A stretch of DNA of 64,000 bases from the NCBI GenBank assembly GCA_015143295.1, contig CM026561.1:37018875-37082874 (forward strand), given 5' to 3'. The position numbers and the translations under genes are program-made. This document shows positions 1 to 11,939 of this stretch, one piece after another. The first letter of the stretch is position 1. Each line of letters starts with the position of its first letter. The notes beneath the pieces are model-generated. The model did not search any database. It had not been told where the DNA came from and saw only the letters and a program-made list of their open reading frames with translations. The stretch comes from Tetracentron sinense. Its lineage: Eukaryota; Streptophyta; Magnoliopsida; Trochodendrales; Trochodendraceae.

Positions 1-407
1 CAAAGGCCTTCCATTTCATCTGTGAAACAAGTTAGTTCTCTCTAAGACTGGGGAGATCTGTAAAGGATTGGCGGAGAGTCATCAATTTACAACAAGCTTA
101 TGTAATCTAGAATATGCGCAAATTCGTATTAAGTAGTGTGTAATATTGGCTATCCCTTGGTCCATAACCATTCAATACCAGTTGATCCTCTTTCCAATGG
201 AGATCGAGATAACCCAAATCCTACTCTCTTCCTTTCCGAAATCAATTTCCAGTTCAGATCTACCGATTAAGAAAAAAAAATCAATTCAGATCTATTGGTT
301 TTGATTTTTTTCTTAAACCTTAATTTTATTGCTGAAATTCTGAAATTACTCATTAGATATTGATGATACCTTCAATTAAATCATAGGATTTTGTTATTTA
401 AGATTCT
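1..407. other. Intergenic, no gene seen
   Basis: AT-rich sequence with no coding signature or repeat that I can recognise on either strand. Confidence 0.5.
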
Positions 408-416
408 TTGACTCAT

Positions 417-880
417 AGTTCAAAAATCGGCGAGTCACCCGAGTAACTCGGTCGAGTTACTCGACTCGACTGAATTTCGAGTCACCTCAAAACTCGAAGG
501 AGGCACTATTTTGCCGAGTTACTTGGGTGACTCAGTCGAGTCAATCCGAGCTTTTCAACTTGTCAGACTAGGTTGAGTCACATAAGGGTATTTTTATCAT
601 TTTTTTTAATCCTAAACTCAAACGTCATACTATTTTTGAATCATATTTTTTTTAGGTTTGCAAAGACAACTTACTACGGGTTTTGTTAAACCTAGTTTAT
701 AGGTTTGAGGTTGTAAAACCAACGTACTGAGTTCTTTTAACCTAGGTTTTTCAAGTTATTACATATATATTCCGAGTAAGACCATTTGAGTTTTTTTTTT
801 TTTTTTTGAGTTTTCCGAGTTACTCGACCCAGCTAACTTTCGAGTCAAGTCGAGTCGATTTTTCGGGTTTTTGAACCATG
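417..880. mobile_element. MITE-like TIR element rich in GAGTCGAGT
   Basis: About 464 bp. Both ends share the inverted motif TTCAAAAA (left AGTTCAAAAATCGG, right reading inward GGTTCAAAAACCCG). The interior near both ends is full of GAGTCGAGTAACTCG-type words. Flanks carry TTGACTCAT (408-416) and TTGACTGAT (881-889), an imperfect 8-9 bp duplication that fits a hAT- or Mutator-derived MITE. A poly-T run lies at about 788-807. Element boundaries are seen; family assignment is inference. Confidence 0.5.
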
Positions 881-1590
881 TTGACTGATATTTAACTTCA
901 ATTTCAATTTTGGAGTGAAACCCTAGACCTAATTTGAATTCTACATCTTTTATCAAAATTCTAGGTACGTCCTAAATCCTTCGGGTCTTTAACAGATGGT
1001 CCTAGACTCGTCAGATCAACTTGAAAATTTATGACACCTAAAAATGTACTCATAAATCATTATTGTGACCTCTGGCCGTTTGATTATTAAGGTCGATACC
1101 TTCAGCAATTCATGGCTATTGTTTTTGCACCGCATCAATCTCAGCATTCCGTCCAATAATGTCTTCTTCCTTTGGACCATTGTTACAAATCTCCCGAGAA
1201 AAGCTGAGAAAAACACCTAAAGTATAAAACCTCAATTTTATTGCGGTATTTAAAAAATCTCTCGAGAAATATGATTTTCTCTTTTTATCAAGCAAATATC
1301 GCGATTTAAACTCGTCTATTTTTTCTCCTTTTCTCTTTCAAAATAACGATATTTTCTTTTTCTTTCCCAATTAGTTTATATGCTTTCAGTTAGAGTTGAG
1401 TTATCGCGATATTATGGTTTTTGATGAATGATTTGAATTTTGTTTGATGAATTTATAAATTGGTGATATTGTTACTATTTTATGTTATTTTATTTTTTAA
1501 TCATTGCCGAGATTTAGTCGAGAAATACCCAAAAGACTCCAAATTTGAAAATCTCCCGAGAAAAACTTAGGCTGATAAAAACTCGAGAAC
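881..1590. other. Intergenic, no gene seen
   Basis: Short open frames only. Several TCTCGAGAAA or CTCCCGAGAAA words recur (about 1190, 1260, 1550), hinting at old repeat debris, but no boundaries can be set. Confidence 0.4.
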
Positions 1591-2115
1591 GAGATGTGTA
1601 ACACTGCTCTGGACAACATTCCTGGACAAAATCCTCATGCTGGATCATAACAAATTTTGTGTTTGGCCAAAGATGAAATAGTACATCACTTGTTAATTGA
1701 TTGGGCATTTTTATCCCGTCTAAGGGTGCAGTGAGTTTTTCTCCTCAGTTTTAAAACCTATTTCCAATTGATTCTTATGCGATGCGGATATGCTCTGAGA
1801 GTGGTGTGGAGCACTCTTTCAGGCGCTATCAATTGGGGAGTATGGGAGGAGAGGAATGCGGGTATTTGATAAGACTGCCGTCCCATTAAAGAAAATCTGC
1901 TCAACCATTTCTAAATTTCTAGTCAGATGGGTCTCAATTAGGAAGGATTTCGATGAGATTCGGGCGCATCCTTTCTTTGGGCATGGGTCGAATTGTTTGT
2001 TTCTAGATGTTTTTATTCTATTGTTCTCTCTTTTTCTTGTTCACCTATTAGTGAATCTGCTCTTGTATCTTCGCTCTTTTATTAATCCAATATCTGATTT
2101 GCCGATTTAAAAAAA
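1591..2115 (+). pseudogene. LINE (non-LTR retrotransposon) 3'-end remnant
   Basis: Frames on the plus strand resemble the C-terminal end of a plant L1-type ORF2. At about 1670-1735 a zf-RVT-like stretch reads EIVHHLLIDWAFLSRL. After a frame change, 1800-1960 reads GVWEERNAGIFDKTA and then FLVRWVSIRKDF, the usual post-RT tail of plant LINEs. It is followed by a hydrophobic run and stop at 2108-2110, then a short A-run. No reverse transcriptase core is present, so this is a 5'-truncated, frameshifted fragment. Family match is from memory of the motif, not a search. Confidence 0.5.
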
Positions 2116-5100
2116 TTTCATGATCTTATATTGCTAACCATCTGATCAAATGTATTTTGGACGAACAGGAATGACTAGGGCTGTAGTCTTAGAAAAGAAA
2201 AACTATTTGTCAGATGGTTAATAGTGACCAATCTAGCTTTTTTTTTGCCTAAGAGATCTCTTGCAATGGATCCACTAATTGGAAGGTCTGGATTGACAAG
2301 AACATGCACGGTAAACCTATTTTAAGTAGTGTAAAACTGAAACATGATGATGGTGTATACATCCCTGTATGTGTCATGGTTCGATGCCAGGCGGCACACC
2401 TTTGGGCCCAATGACATAATTGTTTGGCGTGACTTTTTGCCTTTCTATTTTTAACTAGTGATTTACATTATTTTCTTATAAGATTCTTTGTTGAGAAGAA
2501 AGCGCAGACACTATTTACAAAAAAAAAACTATGGATTAATAAAGATCGATAGCCCTAAGTTATATGAAGGCAAAATGCTGCCAAGAACAAAAGCAGGGCA
2601 GTTAGAACAAAGAAGAATCAAAACTAGTATAATTGAAGTACTTGAGGGCTGAGGACCAAAGATAGCAACCACACTGCATTAATAATTTAACTTGTAAAAG
2701 CATTACAGTTCATATCTTAGTGTATGTTTATTTAACTTATTTATACAAATAAAAAGATATTATTGGATTGTCATGATTGTCAAACAATGCAATCTCTGGC
2801 TATTGTCAAGATATAAAGGGGTGATCTAAATTACGGCAATTTATTCCAGTAATTATTTGACTACTTGTATGGCATTTATTTCTGATATCAGAACTCATAC
2901 ATACATGTATGCATTTGTGTACTAAGAATGCATGTGTAAAGAGGTACGATATTAACATTAGTCATATAGCATCCAAGAAGTGTCTTATTCTTGCACATTA
3001 GTTGTGAAATTTCTTGGATCTCATAAAGTATTACGATAGCATATATATATATATATATATATATATAATTCTTAGAATCCAGAAAGTGAAAGTTAGTTTC
3101 CTTCAGTTTTTAAGCCTTATGTTGTCTTCTGTTTTGATCACAATTTCTTAACTTTCTTTAGTTAGCATCAGATTTAATCTTTGTAAACATCCTGAAATGT
3201 CTTTCACATTATTCTAAACCTTCCACCCCAATCTCCAAATTCATATACATCAGACAATTTCTTCCTATCCATCTATTCTGCCATCATCTATAGAAAACCA
3301 TTGATTGTTGCCATCTACAACCCAGAAATCTAAGTTTATTGTTACACCTGTTCATGACTCGCCTGTCCAACTTGCAGTTATTTGCTCCAAAAAACATGGC
3401 CTGCATATCGAGGTTTGAAGTTGGAAGCTTGACCGTGACGACCTATTTTATCTATCTGATTCCTCATTTATCATTGTCGATGTCATCAATCTTCAAATAA
3501 CCAATGTCCCTCTGAAATAATAAACAGTGCGGGTTCTGGCTGGTGTGCCCATCAGGGACATTTATAGTTAAATTGCTGTTGAAAGTAGCACTCATGGCTT
3601 CCCTGCAGGGCTTTGCTCCCGCTATAGGCATTGGCAGGCTCTTTAGTGGAGGCAAAATAGGCACAATGATGAGAAAATATAGCCTTGCTGGTAATAATTT
3701 CTTGGATGCTAACTTGGTTGTCGTCAATCTCAGAATCCTCGACAGAAAATCCAGGGGTGGAAATCTATTTTGGGCCAAAAGAGGGAGTAGAACAGGCTTC
3801 ATTGCTGTCTGATGGATAGTCAAGTCGCTTTCTGTTAGTTGTTCACAGGGGGCAACTAATCACAGATGTTCCATGAGCTCTCTTCGTAAGAATCATTGTT
3901 CAAGTAGGGGCAAAAAAGATGAGAATTATCCAAAGTTTATTCAACTCGTTTCTAAGCGCTGTTAAAAAACTTCAACTGATGGAACATAGCTTTCCTGGAT
4001 TGGGTTTGAAGCCCAAAAATGAGTTGGACCAAGTCAGTTCTTTATTTTGCAGGTTGCCCAAATGGAGAATCTGTCGATGTTCTGACAGAAAATCCAAGAA
4101 CTTCAAGGACAAATCTGATTCTGCAAAGAACCAAAGTAGAGTTGGAAGGGAGATGGAAGCAGTTTTTAGGATAGACTCCTCTGGAAGAATGGGATTTTGG
4201 AGTCTGAAACCACTTGGAGCTGGATGAGAAAGCTACACAAGTAAATGGATCCTTGTGTTTGCAAGTCTCCAAGAGCTGTATGCTTAAACTTTAGGAATTT
4301 TGGATTCTGGAACCACAATAGCCATTCAAAAGCCAGTTTTGGGGGGTAGTAAATGATAACTTCAAAGAGTCTAGCACTTGTGAAGAGCAAGGTTGATTCA
4401 GGTAATTTATTGAGGAATGAGCAAAGCATTCCCCCTCTTTACTGGTAGAGAAAAAGCGCTCACACTCACAGACACACACAAAAGATTAAAGAAAATTTGG
4501 TTCAAGTAGTGTCTTTGACAAGAAGGTGCTTGTTTGCCGAAAAGAGAAATTTGTTGTTCGTCATCTATTTACACTTGATATTAGAGAATCTACAGAAACT
4601 GGTGCGCCATTGCAGCTCGGGCAAAAAGACACCTTATTATGGTGAATTTGTGCCCTGAATTAAGGCACAATTAGGGTGCCCTTTTACCTGTAACGCAGAT
4701 AACATCCTGTGCAGCCAAGCTACCAAGGCGCCCCATATCTCCATGGCTTTTCCTATGATAAGAAATGTCTCTCATGGTACACATGAGGATGATTTTCAAT
4801 CTAGACAAGGCACCCCAACCCACACTTGGGAATGCACATGGGCTAGGTTTCAACAAGTACCTGAGCCTCGACTAGACCCTTTTTTAGCTGGTCTTTGAGT
4901 CTGGTTTAGAAATAAGGGTTGCAAGACAAGACTGGTTTAGAATTGGGTGTAGCTAGGTCTGAAGGCCCAAAAGGCTTGGATAGCTGAATAATCTTGCTCA
5001 TAGGGGACTCCAGGTCCAGTCTCTTGAGAGTTGAGAACAGGATTGGGTGGGCTGGTACCACTGAGCCTAAACCAGAGCTAGGCGGGCCCAGGTTGATCCG

Positions 5101-5394
5101 TTGATGTGTTTCATCATCTTGGCTGCGATATCAAGACATGCCAAGCCTTTTGGGCCCACTTTCTAGGTTTATGAGGCTCACTTTCTTGACTTAAGGCCAA
5201 TGCTTCTTCTTTGCTGTTGCTGCATTTTCTTGGGCGTGGCACACATGGTCATCAATCCAATAATTCACAAACTCCCATTGGGTAACTACACCTGTCCCCA
5301 TCTCAAGGTGAGTCCGAGTCTTGTCCAATTGGGATTGAACTCAGAAGAGAGGTCAATCACATTCTCATTAACAAGTTTTAATCTTTAGGATTAA
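2116..5394. other. Gene-poor intergenic region with (AT)n microsatellite
   Basis: Holds an (AT)n run at 3041-3067. Open frames overlap on both strands at 3464-3823 (89 and 119 codons), with no recognisable domain and no clear exon structure. I do not support a gene here. Confidence 0.4.
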
Positions 5395-6640
5395 AAAAAC
5401 GTAATATATTTTTTTTTTCTAAAACAAGGTTAGATTGTTGAACCCTCTGGATTTGTGAATCTTAATCACAGTTAATGAGTGTTAAAAGGGACACATGTTG
5501 ATTTGTGGGTGCAATTGAACTAACTTTGGAGATTGAATATAATCCCAACTCCTCAAGGCATATCCGTTTAGTAGTCTGCAAACACTGGGGTTCTTCAACG
5601 ATTTTTAGGTTGTTCGGTTGTGTATCATGCGGGAAAAAAGTAAGGGTAAATTACTTTGACTTCCCTAAGGTTTGATGAAATTATAGAAACCTCTTATTTT
5701 TGAAATCACATTGACGTCCCCTCTTGTTTCTAAAATTACACTGACCCCCCCGAGGTTTGGAGAAATTACAAAACCCTTCCCTCTTATTTCTAAAACTACA
5801 TTGCCTCTTCCCTTTACTTCAATTGTCGGTAATAGATTCCCTTATGTTAATATGTCATTATTGACATGGATGGATTTTGATTATGTCATGGTTTAATCAT
5901 ATTAAAATGTTTAAATTACCTTCCTTGAAATCAGTCAATTTGGTCCTACAACGTCGATTCCTTGAGTAAGTAAATGAGGAAAAAATTGCAAAAGAATATC
6001 CTCCGTTAATGGCATCAACTTGGTGAGCCTGATAAGAAAGGGCATTGTAATTTCAAAAACACAAGGGAAGATTTTTGTAATTTTTCCAAACTTTAGGGAT
6101 GACTGTAATTTCAAAAACAAGATGAGAAGTTCCTGCAATTTCACTGAACCTTAAGGAAGGTTAAGGTTGTGTAATTTCAAAACTAAAGAGGTTTTTGCAA
6201 TTTTTCCAAACCTCAGGAGGTAAGTGTAATTTCCCCAAAAAGTAAAAATCAGTTAAACCTTGTAGTGACGATGACGACTTGTGTTGCCTTTATATAGTAG
6301 CAACTGGACGGAACTCTCATGTAGGGGATCTGCAGTGGCCTGCAAACTTCTTATGTTTAGTATTTATTGACTACAAATTCTCTCAAGTTGTAACTGGACT
6401 CCAAGGAGTACGGTTATGCTCCCACGTGTCCCTATTGACACTCCTTTAACTGTGGTTAAGATTCACCCACTCCAAGGATTCATCCATATATCCTTGGTTT
6501 TTAGAAAAAAATATCAAATTTCTTTAATCCTAGTTAAAATTCACTAACTCCTAACTCCTATGGTTAAAAAAAATATTATTAAAAAAAAAAAACTAACTAC
6601 AAGTGGGTGAATCTTAATCACAGTTAAGGGAATCAATAAT
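5395..6640. repeat. Dispersed repeat family (GTGAATCTTAACCACAGTTA type), inverted copies
   Basis: One copy reads forward at about 5400-5520 (AACAAGGTTAGATTG, then GTGAATCTTAATCACAGTTA, then AAAAGGGACACATG). A reverse-complement copy lies at about 6424-6545 (CACGTGTCCC, then TAACTGTGGTTAAGATTCAC, then a TTGGTTTTTAGAAA tail), and another forward fragment at 6600-6650. The same family recurs at 42845-43045 and as a tandem array at 48605-49400. A separate hAT-like MITE sits between the inverted copies. Confidence 0.55.
5643..6236. mobile_element. hAT-like MITE, 594 bp, 8-bp TSD
   Basis: Imperfect TIRs: left AGGGTAAATTACTTTGACTT, right (inward) GGGGAAATTACACTTACC. Perfect 8-bp direct repeats AAAAAGTA flank it at 5635-5642 and 6237-6244. 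The interior repeats the words AAATTACA and CCTGAGGTTTGG on both strands. An 8-bp TSD is the hAT hallmark. No transposase is encoded. A partial copy of a similar family occurs at about 49400-49540. Confidence 0.7.
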
Positions 6641-7419
6641 GACATGTGATGATCTGACGAGCATAAGCTTCAATGATTCCGGTTACAACTCGAGAGAATT
6701 TCGAGTCTTATTTTATTACATGTGGAGCTCTGATCGTTGATAGAGTCAACACGATTTGGCCTGAGGGTCAACTCAAAAGAAGTAGTCGTCGCTAGCTCAT
6801 GGTAAATGCAAAGGTTATAGATAAAGAACATGACATTCACGTGTGTGTCTAGATCTAGTGGAGCGGTGGCGCCGCCACATCGAGCGGAGCTGAATCTTCA
6901 CTTTACGCGTTAAGGAGACAGGCCTGATTTTTAACACCTTTTTCGTGGCTGCTTTACTTCACCAACAGGGCTTAGGTTTGGTTTGACCACTTGGTGTTGC
7001 AGAGTCAATACAAAATACTATTTTTTTTTGTTCTTTGTTAAAATAATAAAGTTAAAATATCTGATATGTCGGAGACCAGATCCGATTCGAAGAGGACTAA
7101 ATCGATTCTGAGGATCACGGTTTTGTTTGTTGGCTTGCGTCCAAGAAGACCAAGACCCCAAGTACTTCACCAAATGGGGAGTTTTAAGATTTATTGGGTT
7201 AGGAAAAAATTCTGGAGAAATTAAGGCTCTTATTCATTTAGAGTGTAAATACTTTTACAGTAAAAAATAAAATTTTTAATTAATTTTGTTGTTTGGTTGC
7301 ATTCTTGAAATTAGGTGAAAAGGTTTATTTATGTTACTTATGGTTGTAGTAAAGAAACATTGAAAATCATAGGTACGAGTGTGTTTTTGTCATTCATAAA
7401 TAATTTATAAAATTTATTT
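6641..7419. other. Intergenic, no gene seen
   Basis: No coding or repeat structure that I can define. Confidence 0.4.
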
Positions 7420-7885
7420 ATTTTTGTAAATTTAGTAGTTCAACATTTTCGTTATTTAAAATACATGCGAAGATGAGTTTTTATCATTTTAAAAAATACA
7501 TATAAATGAGTATGTTGCTATTTTAGAAAATACATATGGAATATTTTTGTTACTTTAAAAATACATATAGAGGGGTTTATTTGTTATTTTATAAAATACA
7601 TGTGGAGATGAATATTTTTGTTATTTAAAAAAATAATGTGAAGAGGGTATTATTATTTTAAAAGTATATTTGAAAAATAGTATGCTATCATTTTGAAAAT
7701 TACATGTGAAGATATTTTATCATTTTAAGAATTATTCGTATGGAGTGATATTTTTATTATTCTAAAAATACATGCACAGAGGGTAGAGGGGTATTTATGT
7801 AATCTTAAATGTGGATAGTAAATTTTTTATCATTTTAATAAATATATGTAAAAATAGTACTTTTGTCATTTCTAAAATATATTTA
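7420..7885. repeat. Degenerate AT-rich tandem repeat
   Basis: About eight diverged copies of a unit near 55 bp with core TTTTTGTTATTTTAAAA then ATACATATGGAGA. Spacing varies and no copy is exact. An old minisatellite. Confidence 0.55.
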
Positions 7886-8567
7886 AAGAGACAATACTTT
7901 AAGGAAAAATGACATGAAATTTTAAAATAAGTCTTTTTTGTTTTTTTTAATAGAAGTTGCTCATTTTCCGAAGAAACAAACAGATAATAGGAAAAACAAG
8001 GGGTATTGATGTGTTTCACCACTACTACTGCCACTATTGTCACTACCTCCAATGCCACATTGCCTCTACCATTGCCGCATGTCTTCTTGAGGAACACTCC
8101 CTCAAACAAAATTGGTGTTGCAAGGACTAGTTTAATCCTTATAGTACCAAACCTAATTTCTAGACTAATACGGTCTTGCTGTTAATAAGTTGTGGATGCA
8201 CATGCAGGGTTGCTTTCATCACCCATTGGGAGCTAGGTCCCAGCACAACCAATTTGATGTGGGAGAAGTAACTAGAGGTTACCGAGGAATCATGCATAGC
8301 ACTAAATAGGGAACCGTCAAATACATCTGCTGCGCAGAGACAAAAATATATTTAGGTTAATATATAATTTTATATTTTATTTTTATATATTTTTTAATAT
8401 ATTTTAAAGCTGGTAAACGAACAGAGTTGCCGTGAATAGCTCAAATTTAGCTGGTTAAGAGCTTGTTTGGACTTTTTTTTATCTAATAAACAAACTAAGC
8501 TTGAGCTTGATTTTTGGAGCTAGTTAACCAAACGGGCAAGCTCAAATATGCATGCACTTGGCTCGTT

Positions 8568-8613
<46 letters not shown>

Positions 8614-8800
8614 ATTTAAGTATCTATTAGTTATTAGTTCATTGGAGGCCACATGGACCTATGGGCTACACAATGAGGAGTAGCCCTCCCCACCCATAAA
8701 CCCCCTCCCCCCAAATCAATCCTGATGTATGTGGGATTTGATCCGAGTTTTTGGTTCGACGCTAGAGACGTTACGAACAAAACTAGCTGACACCTACAAA
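7886..8800. other. Intergenic with (TA)n microsatellite
   Basis: Contains a (TA)n run at 8571-8609. AGCTTGAGCTTG and AGCTGGTTAAGAGCTT words at 8440-8560 resemble the GAGCTCGAGC-rich element at 12.36-12.62 kb. No gene. Confidence 0.45.
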
Positions 8801-8943
8801 AAAATCCCCTTAATCACAAGATTGTTACAGCTATATACCAAAAAAAAGTTCACTTTTCCATCGTGAAAGAAAATCCCCTTAATCACAAGATTGTCACAGC
8901 TATATACCAAAAAAAAAAAAAGTTCACTTTTCCATCGTGAAGA
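8801..8943. repeat. Tandem duplication, 69-bp period, two copies
   Basis: Copy one at 8801-8869 and copy two at 8870-8943 both run AAAATCCCCTTAATCACAAG, then AGCTATATACC, an A-run, then TTTTCCATCGTGAA. They differ by one T/C substitution and the length of the A-run, so the duplication is recent. Confidence 0.85.
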
Positions 8944-8984
8944 AGAGTATCGCTTTGTATTTAAACCCTTTTTTTTTTGAAAAA

Positions 8985-9184
8985 GATTACCTTTGGTGGC
9001 TGCCCGAGTTGGGTGCTCGGGCATCCACAAAACAATGGGCATGTGACGTTTTAAAGGGGAAATATATCAAATGGGGAGAAGTCAAAATCGTGGGGAGAAA
9101 GTGAAATGGCTTCTCCCCTAAATTATAGCCAGGTGCCCAATGTTTTGTGGGAGCGCCCAGCTAGAAAGCCACTAGAAGTAATCT
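8985..9184. mobile_element. Foldback MITE, about 200 bp
   Basis: Left arm 8987-9046 (GATTAC, TGGTGGCT, then CCACAAAACAATGGGCA) pairs with right arm 9131-9182 (TGCCCAATGTTTTGTGG, then AGCCACTAGAAGTAATC). Arms of about 55 bp enclose a loop of about 85 bp. T-rich runs flank both sides. TSD not resolved. Confidence 0.6.
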
Positions 9185-11096
9185 GTTTCTTTTTTTTTTT
9201 TTTTGTTTTTTTTGGCTATGAAATAGGTTACGTGGCAGGAGCTTAAGTCGTCCCGGCAATGGCGATGTCGATGTCAATGTCAATGTCAATGTCAATGCAA
9301 CTCCTTGCTATACACCCATGAGCATGAACACAAACCTAAGCAGAAGTAGGGGTTTACATGACAAATCAATATGCATTAATTGATTATGCCATGCTGTCTC
9401 CTTCCTTCCTAACCGAAAGTGCAGTGTCATGGCTTTTTCCCATTGAACCACTTGTTATTAGGGCGGTGTCAAGAAGAGATACGTGGACACCGCTGAGGCA
9501 CTAGGTGGCGGGGCCTTAGGGACCCAATGCATGGCTACATTTTCCGTCCATGAAAAGATCATCTAGTATCTTCATTGGACTTGGGTAAACATTAACAGAT
9601 GATCCCACTCCTTGTCGTGAGTCGAACCCTTTCACAACGTGTCCAGCACGTAGCCGAGTCTCACACTCCCATCCAAAGAACTGTTGGTTCGAGGACACGT
9701 ATGATAGTTCTCTGTCTTAGTCACCACAAAAGTGAATGGGCCAGAGGCACTAACTTCTGCACTGTTTTTGTCCTTTCATCTTTTCTGGGAGTCCCTTCAT
9801 GTTGGGAGAATCCTCCCCTATTAACTTTTGTCAGTTATGTTGGTTACTTTTGTGTGAGTATCTTTGTGCACAAAAAAACCTTTTTGTGGTTGCAATAGTA
9901 ACTTCCATTCTTGTTGTTTTTTTTTTTTTTTTTTTTTTTTATAAGATACACAATTAGGCCGCAACACCTATTAATATTGTTAGTATTTGTTCTAGGTTAG
10001 TGAAAGATATGGATTTATCAACCATCAAACCCTCTCGAGTCTTGTTCCTGAATCAAAGGTTTGGTATACTACACACAACTAATGGGGGCAAGCATTGCCT
10101 CCCTCTCGAGTCTTACCTTTCAGAAAGTCTTTGATGTGTGTACCACACACCTCTAACATGGTTAGAAATTATAACTAACTTTATTAAATTATTATCAAAA
10201 GGGCTCCTCGAATGATTAAAATGAGTTATACACCATAACCGACTGTATATTGATCAGAATCCCTTGATAATTAAACAGAAGTTTACCAATATTAATTGGA
10301 TTAACTCAATTATAGAACCTCATCTGGATCAGTAAAATACCGGATTCAAAAATCACCAATTTTGAGTCAAGTTAGGACATCATTCCTTTTTAGAAAAGGT
10401 GATTGTTAAATTTGTTTTAGACATTGATCTTTCACATCAGATCTCGGTGATGGAGCTTTACGATCATTCCCCTTTTTGAAAATGTGATTCTCTTATCGTG
10501 ACTAGATTCATCGCTGGAAGGTTACTGGGCAAAGAGCCTAACTCATGAACATCCTTTGGTTGCAATGAAGAGTGTCTTTTTTTCCTACTTTTCCATACCA
10601 ACAACAAAAACAAATGAGTGATACAAAAAACTACAGAACAAATGAGGGCACATGTGAGGGACCCCAGTTTGATTTCTTAAGAAGTAAGGAAACAATCTAG
10701 GCAAAGATATGGAGTCACTCGCAAAATGCAACTAGGCTTTTCAACTTGTTGAGTAGCTTATTGGATTATTGGGGCCTATGTTGGCCAGGTCTGGCCTAAT
10801 CACCATTAAGGCCATCAGTTTTAGCCTTCTAGGTAGGATTGGGACACCTTAAGAAAAGTCCTAATAGATACATATCTCTCTCTCTCTCTCTCTCTAAGTG
10901 ACGACACATTAGAGTAAGTTGAAAGTTCAAAGAACTCATATTCAAAAAATTTAGATTATTTTCATTTATGAAAATGACAGTGTCTGCAGTAACTTTAAAA
11001 TTTCAAGTCATTCTCACCTCCCAACATAATTCTGGTCATTGGATCTAAACCTAACCAATCTATAGGTAGCAAATGAACTTTCTAAAGAAGCACAAT
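9185..11096. other. Intergenic with simple repeats
   Basis: (ATGTCA)n hexamer at about 9263-9297, poly-T at 9917-9940 and (CT)n at about 10875-10895. Open frames near 9516-9898 have no recognisable domain. No gene supported. Confidence 0.45.
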
Positions 11097-11262
11097 ATAT
11101 GGCAAGACAATAACCCTAACTTAATGTTTTTGACTAGTGGTAGAGCTTTTGGTGAGTCAAACAAGTCTTTTTTTAAGAACAATTTATTATTTCCTAATTA
11201 ACTTCGATAAATGGAGGTTAAAAAAAATAACAACATTAATTCTCAAACCATATGTTTTCTAA

Positions 11263-11657
11263 GAGCATCTCCAACATTGAACTTAAGGGCCTGTTTGGCA
11301 TCACTCCCAAGGAACAATTCTCTATTTCCTAGGAATAAAAACGTAAGAGTTTCTATTTCTAGGGAATAGAGAATTGTTCCTAGGGAGTGATGCCAAACGG
11401 GCCCTAAATTTCCCTCCCTATTTTTTGCCTACTTCTTCTCTCATACTCTCTTAATATCATTTTCCAACGGTTATTTTTTTTTTCAAAAAAGAGTAAACAA
11501 TGCAATGGCAATAGAAGAACGCTCATCAAATTTGATGAGCGATTTGGGTTTCCCTAAAATAGAGAGTTAGTAGCGAGTCTATTGGACTGGTGCTTTTGCA
11601 TTTCATGCTCCCTAAACTGGAGAAGGGAGCCCGTTTAGGGAGGTGTTGGAGATGCTC
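11263..11657. mobile_element. Tourist/PIF-Harbinger-like MITE, 395 bp
   Basis: TIRs GAGCATCTCCAACA and its reverse complement TGTTGGAGATGCTC bound the element. TAA lies on both sides (11260-11262, 11658-11660), the 3-bp TSD of PIF/Harbinger elements. It has been interrupted by a second TAA-flanked MITE (11287-11404). Confidence 0.75.
11287..11404. mobile_element. Hairpin MITE nested in another MITE, 118 bp
   Basis: Nearly the whole element is an inverted repeat: left GGGCCTGTTTGGCATCACTC, right (inward) GGGCCCGTTTGGCATCACTC, continuing through GGAACAATTCTCTATT. TAA flanks both ends (11284-11286, 11405-11407). Only 1-3 mismatches per arm, so it is younger than its host MITE. Confidence 0.8.
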
Positions 11658-11939
11658 TAACCTCCCTCTTGAGTCTTTTTTAAAATGCATCATGTGAAAT
11701 CGTCCTGATGCATTTCAAGATAGATCCAAGCGGGAGGTTAGAAAACATATGGATTAAGAGTTAATTAAAGCTGTTATATATTTTTCACTTTAACGGGTCA
11801 TAAGCTACATGACGGGGAGCTTTTTAACCCCTATTTAATGAGGTTATATTAAAGTAATAAATTGTTTTAAAATAAAAACTTGTTTGTCCCACCCAAAGCT
11901 ATACCATAATTCAAAAACATTAATTGGGGTTATTGGCCA

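Noticed and set aside
3464-3823. Overlapping open frames on both strands (119 and 89 codons)
   Set aside because: No recognisable domain, no splice context, frames on both strands equally open; likely chance or fragment of unknown origin.
9516-9898. Open frames of 60-99 codons
   Set aside because: No family resemblance and low-complexity end; not supported as a gene.
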